Shown: piece after piece, positions 26,714 to 35,655 of the stretch
How the letters are laid out: each line of letters opens with the position of its first letter
Numbering within the stretch: the first letter of the stretch is position 1
IMG/VR virus record: IMGVR_UViG_3300032163_000008
Location: 1-64,000 of that record
DNA: 64,000 nt
Source: a virus
Direction: 5' to 3' (one strand)
Made by a program: the position numbers and the translations under genes
Notes under the pieces: model-generated
What the model saw: only the letters and a program-made list of their open reading frames with translations
Database searches by the model: none
What the model was told of the DNA's origin: nothing

Positions 26714-28732
26714 ATGCGTCCTGGGTTACTCATAAAAAATGATCCACATAAAAAGGTTATACTACACGATGGTCTCCGTATCCACGTAGAATGGCTCAAA
26801 GGTTCTATACGATCATACAAAAATTCCGATTTTAAGAAGCTCATGCACGCCGATTATGGTTACATACACGATACCACAAGCCGTGACGGAGAGGACATTG
26901 ATGTATATGTAGGCTCTGATCAAGTTACAGAAAAAGTGTATAAAATAAAACAACTAAAGTCTGAGTATGAGGCTGAGAAGCAAGGTGGTACTGCTTATGA
27001 GTCTTTTGATGAATGGAAGTATATGCTTTTCTTTCCCTCAGCGAAGGCAGCAAAAGATTGTTATATAAAGTGTATGGATAAGAAACTTTTTGGCGGTATT
27101 GATGAGATGTCCTGGAGCACCTTTAAAGGGATAGTCACTCGCAGTAGACCAAAAGAACTATCTAAGGGGGTACAATTAAAAGAGAAACCCGAGTACAAGG
27201 AGACTAATATGGATGACGGCAAAATAGAGTTATGGTTAAAGGCAAAAACGTCTAGTATCATTATACCTCATAAGGATTTTACTCCTAAGAAACCCAAAAT
27301 AAACTTAAACCCTTTTAAAGCAAAAAAGGAATCTCCTGATACTATTATGCCTCTTTCGGCAGACCTAACAAAGAACCAGCACGATGACCTGAAGATAAAG
27401 AAGGGTAAGACTGTTGAGCGAAATTTTGATCCCAAAACTCACTACATAAATAGGGATGGTAAGGTTACTAAGAAGGTTCCCGCTGCCCAACGCATCGAGC
27501 AACTTTCGAGCCACGATCAAGTCGAGCATGCAAAAAATCCAGAAATAGAACTAAAGGATCCAGACCTTAATCCAAAAGGACATGAGGGTGGACCAGTTAA
27601 AGTTTTCAAATTAGAAAAGAGCGCACAGGAGGCTAACATGATAGAGTACAGAGATGGGAATAGTGAGATAGGTTACCAATTACTAGTAAAAAATGCTACA
27701 GACAGGGCTGAGCTTATCAAAACTAACTTCATGGAAGAGTTTACATACGAAGAGACTCCCTCTCAAGAGCTGTTTAAAGGCTGGTCAGAGGATCAAGAGT
27801 ATGGAGAATACCTATCAAAACGTAGAGGTAACATGGTAAAAGATGCTCCTATCTACAAGATGGCCGATTTAGAGCCGATTGAAGTCTCTCCAGAGCTTAT
27901 TGCTTTATATAAAGGGGATACTTTTGGTATTCCTTCTGAAGGTGAATTTGATCTAGTGGATTTCGTCAAGAATAGCCAATTAAGTGAGTTTGAAGGCTCC
28001 CCAGTGGCACAGCAAGACGCTGACCATCGAGCATTAGCGAAGATGGCTGAGCTATATAATGAGGTATGGACGCCTTTATTAAAGAAGGTTGCAGAAGAGC
28101 TTGAAGAAAAAGAAAAGAAAAAAGACGAGGACCTCGAAGATGTTGAAGTTGATTTAGATGGAGAGGACGAGGATACTCCTGAAGATGACACTATCGATGA
28201 AGCTGCAGATAAAGAGGATAAAGTAGACTTTAAGAAGGAACTTCATAAGGGTCTAACGGACCGTGGTGTTGTAGACGTTAACAAAGTTGAGCGCATATTT
28301 ATTAAGATGCTACTTGAGGGTGGAGAATCCGAATTACAGAAGAAATATGCAAGTTTTAGTAAGCTAGTCAGCAGACTCAAGAAGAGTACTGAGATGACCA
28401 GTGACCAAAAGCCCCAAGTGGTTAATGGTAATCCCGTTGCCAAGAAGTTTGACTCAAAGTCAAATACCAAAGCTACAATCATTCACAGAGCCCCTACAAA
28501 GAAGAAGGGTATTTCTGAGAGCGTTTTAAGTGATGAAGAAAAATATTTTTTCAGTCCTAAAAACCCAGATAATAAAGGGTTTAGAAAGTCTTTTGACGCA
28601 CTTTTAGAGCGTTTTGACGGCCTACAAAAGGATTATCAGCATACCACGAAGCCAAAAGGTAGACCCGTGGGCTCCAAAAATGCAGTAGTTAAACCTGAAG
28701 TTGAAAAGATTGAGGAGCAAAGGGAAGTATAG
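26714..28732 (+). CDS. large virion-type protein with pyrophosphatase-like domain, 672 aa
   Basis: Residues ~10-140 match the inorganic-pyrophosphatase-like domain known from phage polyvalent or head-associated proteins: VEWLKGSIRSYKNSDF, YGYIHDTTSRDGEDIDVYVG, then WKYMLFFPSAKAAKDCY and KKLFGGIDEMSWSTFKGIV. The middle is low-complexity; residues ~460-500 are a long acidic run (EEKEKKKDEDLEDVEVDLDG). The C-terminus carries KPKGRPVGSKN, an AT-hook-like DNA-binding motif. First gene of the head block, in the position often held by portal-linked or injected proteins. Confidence 0.55.
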   Translation: MRPGLLIKNDPHKKVILHDGLRIHVEWLKGSIRSYKNSDFKKLMHADYGYIHDTTSRDGEDIDVYVGSDQVTEKVYKIKQLKSEYEAEKQGGTAYESFDEWKYMLFFPSAKAAKDCYIKCMDKKLFGGIDEMSWSTFKGIVTRSRPKELSKGVQLKEKPEYKETNMDDGKIELWLKAKTSSIIIPHKDFTPKKPKINLNPFKAKKESPDTIMPLSADLTKNQHDDLKIKKGKTVERNFDPKTHYINRDGKVTKKVPAAQRIEQLSSHDQVEHAKNPEIELKDPDLNPKGHEGGPVKVFKLEKSAQEANMIEYRDGNSEIGYQLLVKNATDRAELIKTNFMEEFTYEETPSQELFKGWSEDQEYGEYLSKRRGNMVKDAPIYKMADLEPIEVSPELIALYKGDTFGIPSEGEFDLVDFVKNSQLSEFEGSPVAQQDADHRALAKMAELYNEVWTPLLKKVAEELEEKEKKKDEDLEDVEVDLDGEDEDTPEDDTIDEAADKEDKVDFKKELHKGLTDRGVVDVNKVERIFIKMLLEGGESELQKKYASFSKLVSRLKKSTEMTSDQKPQVVNGNPVAKKFDSKSNTKATIIHRAPTKKKGISESVLSDEEKYFFSPKNPDNKGFRKSFDALLERFDGLQKDYQHTTKPKGRPVGSKNAVVKPEVEKIEEQREV

Positions 28733-30040
28733 ATGCTCGAAGGAACTGGCTATCTGTCAAGGTCTTTTGCTAGTGCCCTGGATGCTCTTGAAGACATCAC
28801 AAAGGGATTAGATCATAGCCTACTCTTATCCGAAGATGAGATAAGAGAATCTATGCACGAGCCTGAGCACCAAGCTATCAATGTGAAGACAGAATCGGGA
28901 GGGTGGAAACCAGCTCGTAGTCCCCTTGAATATGACCCAGACCTAAAAGATCATCATATCGAGCACAATATAAACGATAATGCTACAAAACCTGGTAAAG
29001 CAAATAAGAAGGTTAAAGGTACAGATCTTTCTGAGCACATGAAAGTCTCTGTGACTCATAAGCCTCCCTTTAAGCAGCTTAAGGAATACCCAGTAAATGA
29101 AGCTATGAGGGATGCTAATAACAAGCATCAAGAAGAGAAATTACATAAAGGAGTGGAGAGCATGGACAACGACATTACAGATTACGACGCAAACACGGCA
29201 TATGTACAATATGTTATCGAGGAAAAGCTCAGCAGCCTTTATAAGGGTGTAGTCGTACCCTGCTTAGAAAATATTACTACTCCAGACTTTTATTTCATTG
29301 ACGAAATGAGAAAAGGCTTTATTTTAGCTGGGGTAGAAGATCTTGATGAAGTAGAAGAACTCTTTAAGAGTGCGCTTCTTGATGAGTACGAGGTTCTCTC
29401 TAAGAACTATGAGGGATTTGACCTCCTTGCTGAGGCTATAAGTGAAGATTTCTTTAAGAATGACGAGCCATCTTCTGGTATAGATAAATACCGATCAAAA
29501 TATGAACAACCAGGATTTACACCCCCTCCAGAAAAGGTTATAAAAGTTCCTGAAGCTGGTGGAAGAGGGCGTCCAGCTAAGCCCCTTACAGAGTCTGAGC
29601 ACGCTGATCAACGCAGAAACATTAAAAATGCCCTATTAAACGGACCTGCACCCAAAAATGAAAAGGGTGAGTACGATACAAAGAAAATGACTGAAGAGGG
29701 TAGAATAGGCCACGAGGATGCAAAATTTAAGCAACACAAGAAATCTAAAGACGACTCCTATAAAAAGGACCAGTCTAGCGTTATTATTGAGGGTAAGCAT
29801 TACAAATATGTAAAGCGTAAAGGGAGAGCGGGAGGCACAGAAGGCCAGACTCTTCAACAAATTATTGCTAGACACGAATCTGATAAGGCAAAACACGCAG
29901 CAAAAGCTAATACATTACCAAAAGCAACACCAGAGCAAGAAAAGTTTGTAGCGGATGCCAACGAAAGATATGCTAAAGCGCAAGAGCGAAAAGCGGCACA
30001 GCAAGCTAAGTTTGACTCAGGCTCAAAGAAATTCTTTTAA
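28733..30040 (+). CDS. virion-type protein with AT-hook-like motif, 435 aa
   Basis: ATG directly after the previous stop, behind AGGGAAG. Charged and modular: acidic N-terminus, HHIEHNINDNATKPGKANKK region, then a folded segment (residues ~150-240) resembling the minus-strand 17182 product, then GGRGRPAKPL (AT-hook-like) and a basic helical tail with GKHYKYVKRKGRAGGTEGQT. Probably an internal head or DNA-binding structural protein. Confidence 0.5.
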   Translation: MLEGTGYLSRSFASALDALEDITKGLDHSLLLSEDEIRESMHEPEHQAINVKTESGGWKPARSPLEYDPDLKDHHIEHNINDNATKPGKANKKVKGTDLSEHMKVSVTHKPPFKQLKEYPVNEAMRDANNKHQEEKLHKGVESMDNDITDYDANTAYVQYVIEEKLSSLYKGVVVPCLENITTPDFYFIDEMRKGFILAGVEDLDEVEELFKSALLDEYEVLSKNYEGFDLLAEAISEDFFKNDEPSSGIDKYRSKYEQPGFTPPPEKVIKVPEAGGRGRPAKPLTESEHADQRRNIKNALLNGPAPKNEKGEYDTKKMTEEGRIGHEDAKFKQHKKSKDDSYKKDQSSVIIEGKHYKYVKRKGRAGGTEGQTLQQIIARHESDKAKHAAKANTLPKATPEQEKFVADANERYAKAQERKAAQQAKFDSGSKKFF

Positions 30041-30046
30041 TATAAC

Positions 30047-30967
30047 ATGCCAGTAGCAGCACTAAAGGGTATCGCCAAGAAAAATAAGACGTCCGTAAGG
30101 GCTGTTGAAAAGGATTGGAAAGAGGCTAAAGGTGTTGTAAAGGGTCAAAAGGGCACTGCAGAGGGTAATTGGGGTCTTGTCAACTTTATCACTCAGAAGA
30201 AAGCTCATGCACATGTTCTTGAGAAAAGCGATGAATTACTTAAGAGCATAGCTAAAGCAGAGTCTAAGAAGAAAAAGACAAAAGACGCAGACGAGCCTCT
30301 TACAGAGATCCCTGAAATTGATTTTGAGGAAGTTCTCGATGACTCTGAAGCATACAAGAAGGCTAAAGAAGAGACAAGTAATCCATCTCTATATCCTAAT
30401 ACACTACTCTTAAATGCTGATCGCGCCTATAGATACGGAGTTTATAGCGGAAAAATAGATCCTGATAACTTTGATCCTGATTACAGTGGGCAGACCGTAG
30501 ACAAGATGCTCAACAGAAAGTCCATAAAAGAGATCGCTATAGAGGATGATCAAGAAGTTAAGCATGAAATTAGGGACTCATATATACCCGCCACCGTTAT
30601 ACAGAGAATAAAAGAGAGAGATGCAGCTACACTAGATTTACCTAAAAAAGTTGATACAGATTCCCCAGAAGATGATGAGTCCGAAGATAAGACGGGTAAT
30701 AGAGGCCTTCAAAAGAGAGCGGCCCTTCCTGGAGGAGACTCAGGTCTAGCAGCTAAAGCTAAGTTTAAGGCCAAAGATGCTAACCCCCAAGAACTTAAAG
30801 AGGGTATTAAGTTTGAGAAAGAGCACTCAAGTGATCCAGCCGTAGAAGAGGAAATAGCTTTGGACCATATCTCAGAAGATCCTAAGTATTATGATAAACT
30901 GAAGACAATGGAAAAGCATTTGAAAACGTGGGACTCAATGACAAAGTCATGGGTTGAGGTATTTTAG
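30047..30967 (+). CDS. virion-type protein, 306 aa
   Basis: The N-terminal 60 residues (LKGIAKKNKTSVRAVEKDWK, then WGLVNFITQKKAHAH) form a small helical module I associate with repeated domains in phage structural proteins. The rest alternates acidic and basic low-complexity sequence. No Shine-Dalgarno is apparent; TAATATAAC precedes the ATG. Sits between the AT-hook protein and the maturation protease. Confidence 0.5.
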   Translation: MPVAALKGIAKKNKTSVRAVEKDWKEAKGVVKGQKGTAEGNWGLVNFITQKKAHAHVLEKSDELLKSIAKAESKKKKTKDADEPLTEIPEIDFEEVLDDSEAYKKAKEETSNPSLYPNTLLLNADRAYRYGVYSGKIDPDNFDPDYSGQTVDKMLNRKSIKEIAIEDDQEVKHEIRDSYIPATVIQRIKERDAATLDLPKKVDTDSPEDDESEDKTGNRGLQKRAALPGGDSGLAAKAKFKAKDANPQELKEGIKFEKEHSSDPAVEEEIALDHISEDPKYYDKLKTMEKHLKTWDSMTKSWVEVF

Positions 30968-31015
30968 ATAGTAAGGGTGTTTCTGCCCAAGGGGTAGAAG
31001 TAGATTAGCGCTCTG

Positions 31016-31023
31016 TATAATTA
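31016..31023 (+). promoter_or_regulatory. TATAATTA late element of the protease gene
   Basis: TATAATTAAGGAG: the octamer runs straight into the ribosome site, 12 bases before ATG 31036. Confidence 0.55.
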
Positions 31024-31035
31024 AGGAGAACAACC

Positions 31036-32619
31036 ATGACTGACACTTTTAATTTTGGATTTGATTTAGTAAAGGGAAAAGAAGAGGGGGGTAAACGATA
31101 CATTTATGGTATCGCGTCCTCAGAGAGTCCTGACCAAGCAAATGAGATCGTGGAAGCGGCTGGACTAAAGAAGTCTGCTGAATTCTTCATTAAAAAGGGT
31201 CTCATTGACTACGATCACCAAAGCCAGATTAAGAAAGATCCTTCCGCTATTATAGGTAAGCCTATGAATGTGCATTGGGATGACCAGAATCGCATGCATC
31301 TCAAAGCCGAGATATACAAAGGTGTAGCAAAAGCTGATGCAGTATGGGATCTCGTTAAAGCAGGAGCTCCACTTGGCTTAAGTGTCGGTGGTAAGGTTCT
31401 TGATAGATACCAAACCTATGATCCAAAATTAAACAAAAATGTAACCCGTGTTACCAGAGCTATGATCAATCACGTTGCCGTAACACCATTCCCTTGTAAT
31501 GAAGACACTATGGTAACTAATGAATCCTACGCATCCTTCTTCAAAAGCCTATCAACAGGCTCACGACTCTCAGAAGACGAGTTTGAAGACATACTAAAAA
31601 ATGAGGCGTGGGAAGATTCTGATAACCTACAAAAAGATATGGCTGCAATGGGTAATCCAGTGTCTGAAGGCTCCGGTGGAGTTCAACAAGGCGTTAATCC
31701 CATAGTACGACAGGATCTAGAAGCCCAACATAAAGTAGAGGGGGCTACACAAGAGGATAAAAAGAAAAAGAAGGTTGTCAAATTGAATAAACACACAGTC
31801 GAATTCGACGGCTCATATGTTACTATAAATACCACAGACAACTCAACGGACGTTATGGAAGATCGCGAGCTTGCTAAAGCAAGTGACGCAGACAAAGAAA
31901 AGATCGTTGAGTGCTATATCAACTTGGTTAAAGCTATGAGTGACGGCGACAAAGAAGCCGTAAATGTAGACTCTTTTCTTAAGAGTAGGGACCTAGACCG
32001 GTACGGCCGCAGAATTATTAAGAGGCATCTGGTTAAGAAGTTTTCGGAAGTGTTTAGTAATGACAATTTTGTTAAGAGCTTATACGCCGATTCCCCTCTA
32101 GGTCCCGATATCGCCAATGCTTATGTGAACCCTATGAGTGCCCCTTATAAGAAAGATGGTGTTATATATGGTGCTTATGAAGATCCTAGTTTTATCCCTG
32201 TGCACGTACCTTCTATACCTCTTACAGAAGAACTTACCTCCCAGAATCTAGACGTTAAGGTAAGAGACAGTATCCGTGGAGAAGCTGAAGCAGCTAACGA
32301 CGATCACAAAAAGTATATCCTAGACAGTATCAATAGAATTGATGCAAATACCCTTTCTGAAGCTGAAGCGTTGAAAAAGTTCAATGATGTCAGATCTAGT
32401 TATGGTAAGGAAGCACTTAAAGCAGCTAACTTCGCCAAGTTGTGGAAAGAAGACAAGTACGCCATACAAAGCGTTATTCGCGAGTTTGCTGAGATGATGA
32501 AGAAAGAGGTTGAAGGTGCGCTTAAAAATGCTGTAAGGCAGATAAAAGACCACGTAAATCCCGATCCTCGTGATACTCAGAACATCAAAGACTTTAGTCA
32601 GGTTCGCCCCATTCAGTAA
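31036..32619 (+). CDS. prohead maturation protease, XkdF/HK97-type, 527 aa
   Basis: Residues ~1-160 are a herpes/HK97-type serine protease domain: GLIDYDHQ with candidate catalytic His61, IIGKPMNVHW, and GAPLGLSVGGKV with Ser116. INHVAVTPFPCNEDT closes the domain as in XkdF-like proteases. About 360 further residues, with a Lys-rich linker near 235 and a helical C-terminal domain, make it far longer than stand-alone proteases; the extension may act in scaffolding or be cleaved off. Scaffold and capsid genes follow. Confidence 0.85.
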   Translation: MTDTFNFGFDLVKGKEEGGKRYIYGIASSESPDQANEIVEAAGLKKSAEFFIKKGLIDYDHQSQIKKDPSAIIGKPMNVHWDDQNRMHLKAEIYKGVAKADAVWDLVKAGAPLGLSVGGKVLDRYQTYDPKLNKNVTRVTRAMINHVAVTPFPCNEDTMVTNESYASFFKSLSTGSRLSEDEFEDILKNEAWEDSDNLQKDMAAMGNPVSEGSGGVQQGVNPIVRQDLEAQHKVEGATQEDKKKKKVVKLNKHTVEFDGSYVTINTTDNSTDVMEDRELAKASDADKEKIVECYINLVKAMSDGDKEAVNVDSFLKSRDLDRYGRRIIKRHLVKKFSEVFSNDNFVKSLYADSPLGPDIANAYVNPMSAPYKKDGVIYGAYEDPSFIPVHVPSIPLTEELTSQNLDVKVRDSIRGEAEAANDDHKKYILDSINRIDANTLSEAEALKKFNDVRSSYGKEALKAANFAKLWKEDKYAIQSVIREFAEMMKKEVEGALKNAVRQIKDHVNPDPRDTQNIKDFSQVRPIQ

Positions 32620-32650
32620 ACTGTGGGGTATCATTCGGTCATATCACCGC

Positions 32651-32658
32651 TATAATTA
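32651..32658 (+). promoter_or_regulatory. TATAATTA late element of the scaffold gene
   Basis: CTATAATTAGG, 131 bases before the scaffold start. The leader from 32659 contains TGTTA-GTAA-TAACA, TAGGT-A-ACCTA and GAGCT...AGCTC hairpins, unusual for this genome where most late leaders are almost absent. Confidence 0.55.
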
Positions 32659-32788
32659 GGTTGTTAGTAATAACATTATAAGGCTTGCCTGAAAAAGGTA
32701 GGTAACCTAAGGTCGAGCTGCTAGTAATAGCTCAAATATAACTGAACAAGTTGCAAAAAATTAAAGTAAAGGTAGGTGAAAAGTAAAG

Positions 32789-33754
32789 ATGAAAATTTTG
32801 GAAAGATTCATTAAGTCGTTAGGTGATGATCAGGAAGAACTGACACTTAACAAGGCGATTGATGATTCACAGAGCTCTATCGAGCGTATGTTGAACATTA
32901 TCGATGGTGCGAGTGAGTTAAATAAGTCAAACATTCCGGAGGAAGCAGACGCAAAGGCCGAAAAGGAAGCTGCGAACGCAACTGACAGTGTCTTTACGGT
33001 AGAAAAGAAAAGGGAAGATCAGGGAAAGGGTATTCAAAAGAGCCCAGACTCATCTGTTCCTGAGGAAGCTGACATTGCTGCAGAAGATGAAGCAGCAGAC
33101 GCAACCGACAAAGTATTTTCTGTCGAAAGAAAATTAGGTGAAACTCCTAAGTCTACGAAGCAAGCTGAGGTTCATCTTCGCAAATCCGATAAAAAGGAAG
33201 AAGAAGAGGAATTAGAGGATGTAGAAGAAGACGAAGAATGTGAAGAAGATGATGCTAAAGACGCTAAGAAAAAGGTCAAAAAAATTGAAGAAAAGTTAGA
33301 AAAAAGTTCCGATATGTACAAGAGTTCCGACTCTGACACAATGGAAATGTTCGACGTTTCTTTGCCTTTAGAAGAGCTCAAAAAAGCTATCGATTTCCTT
33401 GCTGAAGAAATCATTTCTCTGCGCAAAGGTCACGAAGTAATTCAAGACTCTATCTCGGCAATCGCTGAAGTAGAAGCAAAGGGTTTTATTCTCAACAAGA
33501 GTATCGCTTCTGCATTAGATGATCTAGGAAGTACACCAAACCAGCCAAAAGGCCAAGTTAGTGTATTCCACAAGTCATTTGATCAAGGTGATCAAGGTCT
33601 CCCATCAGTTCAAGAATTCTCTGACGTTATGTATAAAAGCATGATCGAAGGAAAAACTTCCGCAGACGTAGCTTCAAAGCTAATTGCGAATGCAGAAGCT
33701 TCTGGACAGGTTGATCCTTCTTATATGTCCTATTTCACACAGGCCAGTAAGTAG
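32789..33754 (+). CDS. acidic capsid scaffold protein, 321 aa
   Basis: ATG 32789 behind AGGTAGGTG. Acidic, helical, low-complexity protein between protease and capsid genes, the usual scaffold position. Two ~40-residue repeats start PEEAD (residues ~50 and ~91) and share A-x-EAA-x-ATD-x-VF-V-E-K. Residues ~130-175 form an acidic run (KEEEEELEDVEEDEECEED), and the C-terminal ~110 residues are a helical domain likely to bind capsid protein. Confidence 0.75.
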   Translation: MKILERFIKSLGDDQEELTLNKAIDDSQSSIERMLNIIDGASELNKSNIPEEADAKAEKEAANATDSVFTVEKKREDQGKGIQKSPDSSVPEEADIAAEDEAADATDKVFSVERKLGETPKSTKQAEVHLRKSDKKEEEEELEDVEEDEECEEDDAKDAKKKVKKIEEKLEKSSDMYKSSDSDTMEMFDVSLPLEELKKAIDFLAEEIISLRKGHEVIQDSISAIAEVEAKGFILNKSIASALDDLGSTPNQPKGQVSVFHKSFDQGDQGLPSVQEFSDVMYKSMIEGKTSADVASKLIANAEASGQVDPSYMSYFTQASK

Positions 33755-33815
33755 TAGTTTTTAGTGTGTGTTAAGTTTGAAAAATTAAAACAATTGAAAG
33801 GAAGGTGAGAAAGAC

Positions 33816-35204
33816 ATGAGTAATATTTTAGGTGGCGTTTTAGGTGATTCTTTCGGAGTCCCAACTCAAGAGTTGAACGATCTCGCGAAAGCATTAGGAA
33901 CTGGTACAGCAAACACAAGTACATACGTACAAGGTGGAGCTCCTTTCCGCGTTCAGAGCTTAGAAGGAATTTTGAAGGTTGTAACGTATCAAGATAGAAA
34001 CATCGTCTTTTGGAAAGATATTCCTAAACTACAGGCTTTTAACACTGTAGAAGAATATAACCAATTAACATCGTACGGTTCTACAGGTAGTGGGTTCTTC
34101 AGTGAAGGAGGACTTCCAACCGAGGACGACAGTACTTATGTTCGTCAAACAGCTTTAGTGAAATTTATGGGTACAACTGGTGTCGTAACACATCCTTTAA
34201 CATTAGTGCGTTCTGCGCATGGTGATGTTATCGGTCGTGAAGCGAAGAACAGAACTCTGTGGCTGTTACAGAGAGTAGAAGAAGCACTTTTCGGTGGTAA
34301 TTCTGCAATTAATCCATTCGCATTTGATGGTTTAGAAAAGCAAGTTGTTACTGCTAATGCAGCTTCACAACTTCAAGAAAACGTAATTGACCTTCGTGGT
34401 GCTGCACTTGATGAAGAGACAAGTGAAAATCTATCTCGCGTCGTTGCAGACAACTTCGGTACTCTTACAACTCTATATGCTGGAAACAAAGTCCTTACAG
34501 ACCTTTCCAAGCAGATTCTTCCAAATGGTCGTTTCAGTCTACCTTACGGTGACAAAGAAGGACGTCTTGGATACAGAGTTCGCTTTTTTGATTCGCAGGT
34601 TGGTTCCTACGAATTGAAGCCAAACGTATTCCTTAAAGCAGGCGGACCTTGTCCTACTGTTGCAGACGCTGGTACATCAGCTACAGGAACAATCGTAAAC
34701 CCACTACTCGTTGGTGGTATTGCTAAGTCAGCTATTACACAAACATCACAGTTTACTGCTGGTGCAACGTACAGCTACAGAATCAGTTCCATTGGTGCAG
34801 CCGGAGAAACAGTTCCTAGTGGTCAACTCGCTCAAGCAGTTGCAGGTAGCACAGAATGTGTACAACTTGTAATTACTAACGTGACTGGTGCTACAGGATA
34901 CAAGGTTTACCGCGCTCCTGCTGGTACAACAACTGGTCATCTACTTATGACAACAATTCCTGCTACTGTTGGAGCAACAACAACTTTCGTTGATGCTAAC
35001 GCAGATCTTCCAGGAACGTCAAAAGCATATGGCGTAATGATCGATCCAGACCAAGGTCTAGCTTTCAAACAGTTAGCTCCTTTGATGAAGATGGATCTTG
35101 CAACAGTTGCTGCAAGCTATCGTTTTATGGTTCTTCTTTATGGTGTACCGATTGTTTACAGTCCTCTTAAACAGGTTGTAATTAAGAATATCGGGAATCT
35201 ATAG
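33816..35204 (+). CDS. major capsid protein, HK97 fold with Ig/FN3-like insertion, 462 aa
   Basis: ATG behind GGAAGGTGAG. NIVFWKDIPKLQAFNTVEEY, TGVVTHPLTLVR and AKNRTLWLLQRVEEALFGGN are typical of HK97-fold capsids of Gram-positive phages, with LAPLMKMDLATVAASYRFMV and VIKNIG at the C-terminal end. Between ~residues 290 and 405 an extra beta domain rich in Thr, Ala and Gly occurs (TYSYRISSIGAAGETVPSGQ; VTGATGYKVYRAPAGTTTGH), matching fibronectin-III/Ig-like decoration domains, probably exposed on the capsid surface. Followed by a strong terminator. Confidence 0.9.
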   Translation: MSNILGGVLGDSFGVPTQELNDLAKALGTGTANTSTYVQGGAPFRVQSLEGILKVVTYQDRNIVFWKDIPKLQAFNTVEEYNQLTSYGSTGSGFFSEGGLPTEDDSTYVRQTALVKFMGTTGVVTHPLTLVRSAHGDVIGREAKNRTLWLLQRVEEALFGGNSAINPFAFDGLEKQVVTANAASQLQENVIDLRGAALDEETSENLSRVVADNFGTLTTLYAGNKVLTDLSKQILPNGRFSLPYGDKEGRLGYRVRFFDSQVGSYELKPNVFLKAGGPCPTVADAGTSATGTIVNPLLVGGIAKSAITQTSQFTAGATYSYRISSIGAAGETVPSGQLAQAVAGSTECVQLVITNVTGATGYKVYRAPAGTTTGHLLMTTIPATVGATTTFVDANADLPGTSKAYGVMIDPDQGLAFKQLAPLMKMDLATVAASYRFMVLLYGVPIVYSPLKQVVIKNIGNL

Positions 35205-35231
35205 AATTTAGAATCTTAGGTTAGTTTCTTG

Positions 35232-35260
35232 GAGGGCCCCGAAAGGGGCCCTCTTCGTTT
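35232..35260 (+). terminator. terminator after capsid gene
   Basis: GAGGGCCCC-GAAA-GGGGCCCTC (35232-35253), a perfect 9-bp stem with GNRA-like loop, then TTCGTTT. Confidence 0.85.
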
Positions 35261-35295
35261 GTAAAGTACTATTTTTTTCCATTACAGTCTAATGT

Positions 35296-35391
35296 ATGTT
35301 CATTCCGATTACCAAGTCTAATACTGTAAGTACTCCTACACCCTCTCCCAGTGAGGATGAGGAATTTATTATCATGGAGGAAGCAAAATGA
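35296..35391 (+). CDS. possible small peptide, 31 aa
   Basis: MFIPITKSNTVSTPTPSPSE then an acidic end; the stop overlaps the next start (ATGA). It has no clear ribosome site. The coupling and protein-like composition favour a real gene, but its size keeps confidence low. Confidence 0.35.
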   Translation: MFIPITKSNTVSTPTPSPSEDEEFIIMEEAK

Positions 35392-35633
35392 GTGAATGTA
35401 GCTGTGAGACCTGTATAATGGGAAGACGTAAGCGAGATATAGTTGCTACTCTAGAGAAGGAACCTATAACTCCTGGCGTATTAAAATTAGTGGTAGATCT
35501 TATTGAGGAGTTAGGAGAGCTCTGGATAAATGAGGGATTTGAGGCAGATTGTCAAAAATGGGCTAAAGAACAAAGAGAGGCTCTGCTGGATAAGCACGGT
35601 ATCGTGTGGAGAGGTACAGGCGTGTTAGGGTAA
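35388..35633 (+). CDS. small N-terminal Cys-rich protein, 81 aa
   Basis: ATG 35388 behind GGAGGAAG. MSECSCETCIMGRRKRDIVA has three close cysteines (C-x-C-x2-C) that could bind zinc, followed by a helical acidic domain. Not recognised. Lies between the capsid terminator and the next late start element. Confidence 0.6.
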   Translation: MSECSCETCIMGRRKRDIVATLEKEPITPGVLKLVVDLIEELGELWINEGFEADCQKWAKEQREALLDKHGIVWRGTGVLG

Positions 35634-35643
35634 TATTACCCAC

Positions 35644-35655
35644 GACAATTAAGAT
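35644..35655 (+). promoter_or_regulatory. GACAATTA-N4-ATG start element
   Basis: GACAATTAAGAT directly before ATG 35656 and identical to 12405 and to the minus-strand element at 4292. No ribosome site. Confidence 0.5.
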
